Shown piece by piece: positions 61,422 to 64,000 of a stretch of DNA of 64,000 bases. The notes beneath the pieces were generated by a model. It searched no databases. It was not told where the DNA came from and was given only the letters and a program-made list of their open reading frames with translations. Position 1 is the first letter of the stretch. Every line of letters starts with the position of its first letter. Origin of the DNA: Klebsiella sp. RHBSTW-00484 (lineage in GTDB: Bacteria; Pseudomonadota; Gammaproteobacteria; Enterobacterales; Enterobacteriaceae); the NCBI RefSeq assembly GCF_013705725.1, contig NZ_CP055481.1, positions 3,286,001 through 3,350,000 on the forward strand. Direction: 5' to 3'. Made by a program: the position numbers and the translations under genes.

Positions 61422-61964
61422 TTACATAGCTATTCTCGCTTTCAACCAGCCATATACAAATGATTCATTGGAATCATACTTTTCAACCAGCTCCAGATAA
61501 TACTGTCCCTGGCTACAATTCAGTGCTCGAAGTAATACATTCTCTCCCTCTTTCCCTCTGCGGATAAGATAAAGACTCAACGCATTTAAGGTTCTGGGGC
61601 CAATAACTCCATCCGATATGAGATCCGGATAGAGCATTCCGCGATGATTAAAAGCATTTAGCCACCGTTGAAGCCACTTGCTTGGTAATGACGGTCCCAT
61701 GTTGACACCAGCATCACACAACTTTTCAGCGATAGTGGCAGATATGTCAGCAACCTGATCGAACCGGGGCGCAATCCAGTAGTCAGCATTGAGAATATCC
61801 AGCGCTCGCTGACGCGTCAGCTTTCGCATATCGCCATCATAGCCATGGGCCCGGGCGGTCACCTGAGTAATTCCCCAGTTTGTCGCCCCACCTTTATCAT
61901 CCGGATGATTTACATAACCGCCCTCCTTATCCAAAATGGTATTAAAAATATCATCTTTGTTCAT
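61422..61964 (-). CDS. Phage endolysin (glycoside hydrolase family 108)
   Basis: A 180-residue muramidase-like endolysin. The catalytic region is DKEGGYVNHPDDKGGATNWG (about residues 12-31) with the Glu of EGGY, and a C-terminal peptidoglycan-binding domain includes DGVIGPRTLNAL. It cleaves peptidoglycan at lysis. The ATG at 61964 has GAGG 5 nt upstream and the gene overlaps the holin stop region. No signal peptide is seen, so it needs the holins to reach the wall. Confidence 0.9.
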   Translation of the reverse strand: MNKDDIFNTILDKEGGYVNHPDDKGGATNWGITQVTARAHGYDGDMRKLTRQRALDILNADYWIAPRFDQVADISATIAEKLCDAGVNMGPSLPSKWLQRWLNAFNHRGMLYPDLISDGVIGPRTLNALSLYLIRRGKEGENVLLRALNCSQGQYYLELVEKYDSNESFVYGWLKARIAM

Positions 61965-61971
61965 ACATGCC

Positions 61972-62244
61972 TCATTTATCAATTAAATGTGCAATATTCC
62001 CTTTCGCACGAAATACAGCCATAAAAACGAAAAAGTTGACTACAACAACCAACCAGTGGGTCGACTCATATAAGCCGAACAAATAGCGAAACGGTATGCT
62101 GGCATAGGTAATCACGAGTAAATATGCTGTACACGATACCCATGGCCGATATCTCCTGAGCTGTGCACGTCGATAAAACATCAAATTCAGGGTAATAAAA
62201 GCGCAGAGAACTGAATTAACCAGCGCAGAAAGATTATTTTCCAT
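61972..62244 (-). CDS. Phage holin 2 (small membrane protein)
   Basis: A 90-residue membrane protein starting MENNLSALVNSVLCAFITLN with about three hydrophobic stretches, as in class I holins. It overlaps the preceding holin-like gene and lies just before the endolysin. An ATG four codons earlier (62256) is an alternative start. It would form the lysis pore or act as antiholin. Confidence 0.75.
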   Translation of the reverse strand: MENNLSALVNSVLCAFITLNLMFYRRAQLRRYRPWVSCTAYLLVITYASIPFRYLFGLYESTHWLVVVVNFFVFMAVFRAKGNIAHLIDK

Positions 62245-62626
62245 TCGGACGCTCATTATTATGCCGGGTTAATATTTTGTACAAATCGGTCAGTTCTTGA
62301 TTATTCAGAAACGTGAGGATCTTAATAATAAGTGCAGATATCAGCACCGCGCCCAGCGCGTCTAATGGCCTTTCACTATACCCTGTCCAGGATGCCAGTT
62401 TCGTCCCGATTAACCCGGCTCCCAGGACACCAACAATAAAGGAAGTCATGAAATAAGCGGCCAATCGAAAGCGGGTAATATTTACCGCAGTTGCCACATA
62501 AAATACCGCACCAGCAAAAGCCCCAAAAACAACGCCATAATCAATACCTGTTACCAACCCAAACATACCAGCTCCCATTAATCCACCAGCAACAACTAGC
62601 GATGTACCGGAAACAGGATCAGACAT
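62234..62626 (-). CDS. Phage holin 1 (multi-pass)
   Basis: A 130-residue membrane protein (MSDPVSGTSLVVAGGLMGAG) with three to four hydrophobic segments followed by a charged tail (DLYKILTRHNNERPNGK), the build of a phage holin. With holin 2 and the endolysin it forms a compact lysis cassette. AAGGAGGGATAA precedes the ATG. Confidence 0.75.
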   Translation of the reverse strand: MSDPVSGTSLVVAGGLMGAGMFGLVTGIDYGVVFGAFAGAVFYVATAVNITRFRLAAYFMTSFIVGVLGAGLIGTKLASWTGYSERPLDALGAVLISALIIKILTFLNNQELTDLYKILTRHNNERPNGK

Positions 62627-62703
62627 TTATCCTCCCTTCTTTCACTGTGAGTGATGATGGTGAATACCGAAGTGCAGAATAATTTTTCATACTTACACTA
62701 CGG

Positions 62704-63066
62704 TTACCTCGCCGTTATTTTCTTTCTTTTTTGTAAACCAAGTGCATAGATCGCCCGATGGCAAAGATAATCAGCGGATTCTATATATTTATGCCCGAAC
62801 TCTTGTTGATAAATAATTGCCGCTCGCTCAATTTGGCGTTTGTATTCTTCGCGTTGCCAGATGACATCCTGAGCAATAAATTTTATAGGCGCAGCGTTAT
62901 CAATAGAGTCCGGCGTATGATGTACTCCTTTGGCCTGAATCTGAGCGCGACCAGGCGTCGGTCGATGCAGGACGTCTGCAGTGAGGGTTTCAGGATTTTG
63001 CAAGTGCGCGCGACGTTCACGGCGTCGGCCTGCTGCAGAACCCTTAAACGCGGTTCGACGGGACAT
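62704..63066 (-). CDS. Hypothetical basic phage protein (120 residues)
   Basis: A 120-residue protein with an Arg-rich N-terminus (MSRRTAFKGSAAGRRRERRA) and a helical C-terminal half (QREEYKRQIERAAIIYQQEF). A perfect AGGAGG lies 5 nt before the ATG, so it is very probably translated. No family recognised. Placed just before the lysis cassette, where lambdoid phages carry late-gene control, it could be a nucleic-acid-binding regulator, but this is inference. Confidence 0.6.
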   Translation of the reverse strand: MSRRTAFKGSAAGRRRERRAHLQNPETLTADVLHRPTPGRAQIQAKGVHHTPDSIDNAAPIKFIAQDVIWQREEYKRQIERAAIIYQQEFGHKYIESADYLCHRAIYALGLQKRKKITAR

Positions 63067-63255
63067 AACGGCCTCCTAAATGATCTTTGGTGGTACGGTC
63101 ATAGCGGAGACATTCGCTTAAGCGAGCCTTATTGAAAACCCCATCCCAAAGTTCATTATTTGAGGAAACTGGCTTTTCAGCCACGTAGATTCATTACTGA
63201 ATCGTTGTATCTCATCATCAGGATGATTGAGGTAAATCGTGTTGATGAAATAAAG

Positions 63256-63294
63256 ATACCTTAAGGTTATTTAAAAATAAATACCCTTGGGTAT
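63256..63294. promoter_or_regulatory. Two related palindromes, possible repressor operators
   Basis: ATACC-TTAA-GGTTAT (63256-63270) and ATACCC-TT-GGGTAT (63281-63294) lie 25 bp centre to centre, in an otherwise gene-free 430-bp gap between the S24 repressor and the basic phage gene. Paired similar palindromes are typical of phage repressor binding, but the link to this repressor is inference. Confidence 0.4.
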
Positions 63295-63465
63295 ATTTTT
63301 CTATTAAAACTTGTAATCGCATGAAAAAAAAGGATTTTTATGCGTAACTCATTTGACGGAGAGTCGTAAAGGAGATGGAAGAGTACAAGTGTTGCCTATG
63401 CGATAGCCTAAGCAACCCTGATAGCGGAGCCCGTGGAACATTCTCAACAAGGCTTTGACACGACG

Positions 63466-63490
63466 CATCTGCACGCCTGACGTGCAGATG
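63466..63490. other. Perfect 10-bp hairpin after the repressor gene
   Basis: CATCTGCACG and CGTGCAGATG around CCTGA form a perfect stem 7 bp after the repressor stop. No T run follows on the minus strand, so it may be an mRNA-stabilising or partial terminator structure. Confidence 0.6.
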
Positions 63491-63497
63491 GCTGCAT

Positions 63498-64000
63498 TTA
63501 CACGAAGCGTTTAACGCTGTGGCTATAGATAACGCGGCCGATAATTTTCAGATATTGTTCATGGCTTTCGCCAATCGTCCAGTCGGCATATTTGCTGTTA
63601 TCTGAATGCACAAGCAGGCCATCGGCAGTGAACTGGAGACGTTTTACCAGCACCGCGCCTTTAAATGAGAAGACATAGATGCCGTCACCTTCGAAGTAAT
63701 CTTTCGATACATCAATAAAGATGTAATCGCCAGTTTCAATCGTGCCTGACATGCTATCGCCGGATACCGTGATCACTTTGATATGCTCTGCGGGCCGGTT
63801 ACCAAAAAGCCTGAGCGCGCCGACGGAGTCATAGGTGATACTGCTGACGGTTTCATCAACTTCACTTGAGACAATGCAACCGGGTCCGGCGCTGGCTTGT
63901 GCATCCAGAACTTCAATAACGTATTGTATCTGTGGTGAATTTTCCACTCGTTCGCTCACGCTATCAATACTCCCGGTAATACCGTCCATCCATCCACGCG
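63498..64000 (-). CDS. S24-family phage repressor (5' end beyond window)
   Basis: The frame is open to the right edge, so only the C-terminal part is seen. It has the LexA/CI self-cleaving peptidase: cleavage region QASAGPGC, nucleophile Ser in SGDSMSGTIETGDY, and Lys in VFSFKGAVLVKRL. The N-terminal DNA-binding domain must lie outside. It should keep the prophage silent and fall to RecA-stimulated cleavage in the SOS response. Confidence 0.88.
   Translation of the reverse strand, partial: RGWMDGITGSIDSVSERVENSPQIQYVIEVLDAQASAGPGCIVSSEVDETVSSITYDSVGALRLFGNRPAEHIKVITVSGDSMSGTIETGDYIFIDVSKDYFEGDGIYVFSFKGAVLVKRLQFTADGLLVHSDNSKYADWTIGESHEQYLKIIGRVIYSHSVKRFV

Larger units (their letters stand above)
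51993..64000 (-). mobile_element. Decayed prophage (right end beyond window)
   Basis: From about 52 kb to the right edge the genes are phage-like and all on the minus strand: S24 repressor, a small unknown gene, two holins, endolysin, tailspike-type genes, a broken spanin, truncated methyltransferase and truncated HNH. Terminase, portal, head and tail genes are missing from the left side, where the order lysis, HNH, terminase would be expected. No attachment sites could be identified. Confidence 0.85.

Noticed and set aside
1..64000. CRISPR arrays, tRNA and rRNA genes
   Set aside because: No regularly spaced repeats, cloverleaf sequences or rRNA segments were seen anywhere in the window.

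Overview
The window is chromosomal DNA of an Enterobacteriaceae member. The backbone has the gene order known from Escherichia coli around the phenylacetate and 2-phenylethylamine genes: paaJ-I-H-G-F-E-D-C-B-A, then divergent paaZ, tynA, feaB, feaR, ydbL, ynbE, ydbH, ldhA, hslJ and ydbJ. The proteins differ clearly from my recollection of the K-12 versions (LdhA, FeaR, TynA N-terminus), and a DedA-type gene lies between ydbH and ldhA. A Citrobacter-, Klebsiella- or Escherichia-like genome other than K-12 is therefore likely; the species cannot be fixed from the sequence alone.

Region 1 (1-12.8 kb) is aromatic-amine catabolism. TynA oxidises phenylethylamine in the periplasm, FeaB oxidises the resulting aldehyde, and the Paa enzymes turn phenylacetyl-CoA into epoxide, oxepin, ring-opened product and beta-oxidation products. 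A PaaX operator with the exact TGATTC(N27)GAATCA form lies in front of paaA. Two pairs of 21-bp-spaced direct repeats in front of tynA and feaB look like FeaR sites.

Region 2 (12.8-42.1 kb) is accessory DNA between tynA and feaB, which are neighbours in K-12. Its left part (about 13-23 kb) is a defence and addiction island: a two-gene RADAR anti-phage system (rdrA ATPase, rdrB adenosine deaminase), two SymE-like toxin modules each with a structured leader RNA, a HigBA toxin-antitoxin pair between them, and a complete 1331-bp IS2 that splits the first symE gene. Copies of the tynA terminator region flank this part. Next come metabolic and stress genes (arylamine N-acetyltransferase with a LysR regulator, glutathione peroxidase, a serine beta-lactamase-fold lipoprotein, a DUF1989 protein, a GlxA-type regulator, a second GAPDH, membrane proteins). 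The right part (32.1-42.1 kb) is a ten-gene catabolic cluster around a LysR regulator: one arm has a fused amino-acid ABC transporter, its binding protein, a dioxygenase and a class II aldolase; the other has a flavin monooxygenase, RidA, DUF1028, an M20 deacylase and another dioxygenase.

Region 3 (42.1-51.9 kb) returns to backbone: feaB/feaR, ydbL-ynbE-ydbH (envelope lipid homeostasis), a DedA protein, ldhA, hslJ, ydbJ and a solitary Mrr-like nuclease.

Region 4 (about 52-64 kb, running off the right edge) is a decayed prophage, all genes on the minus strand. It has an S24 repressor, two holins, an endolysin, a broken spanin, a truncated HNH gene and a truncated DNA methyltransferase. Inserted among these are four different beta-helix tailspike-type genes, one frameshifted, one preceded by a pentanucleotide tandem repeat. 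No tail, head or terminase genes are visible.
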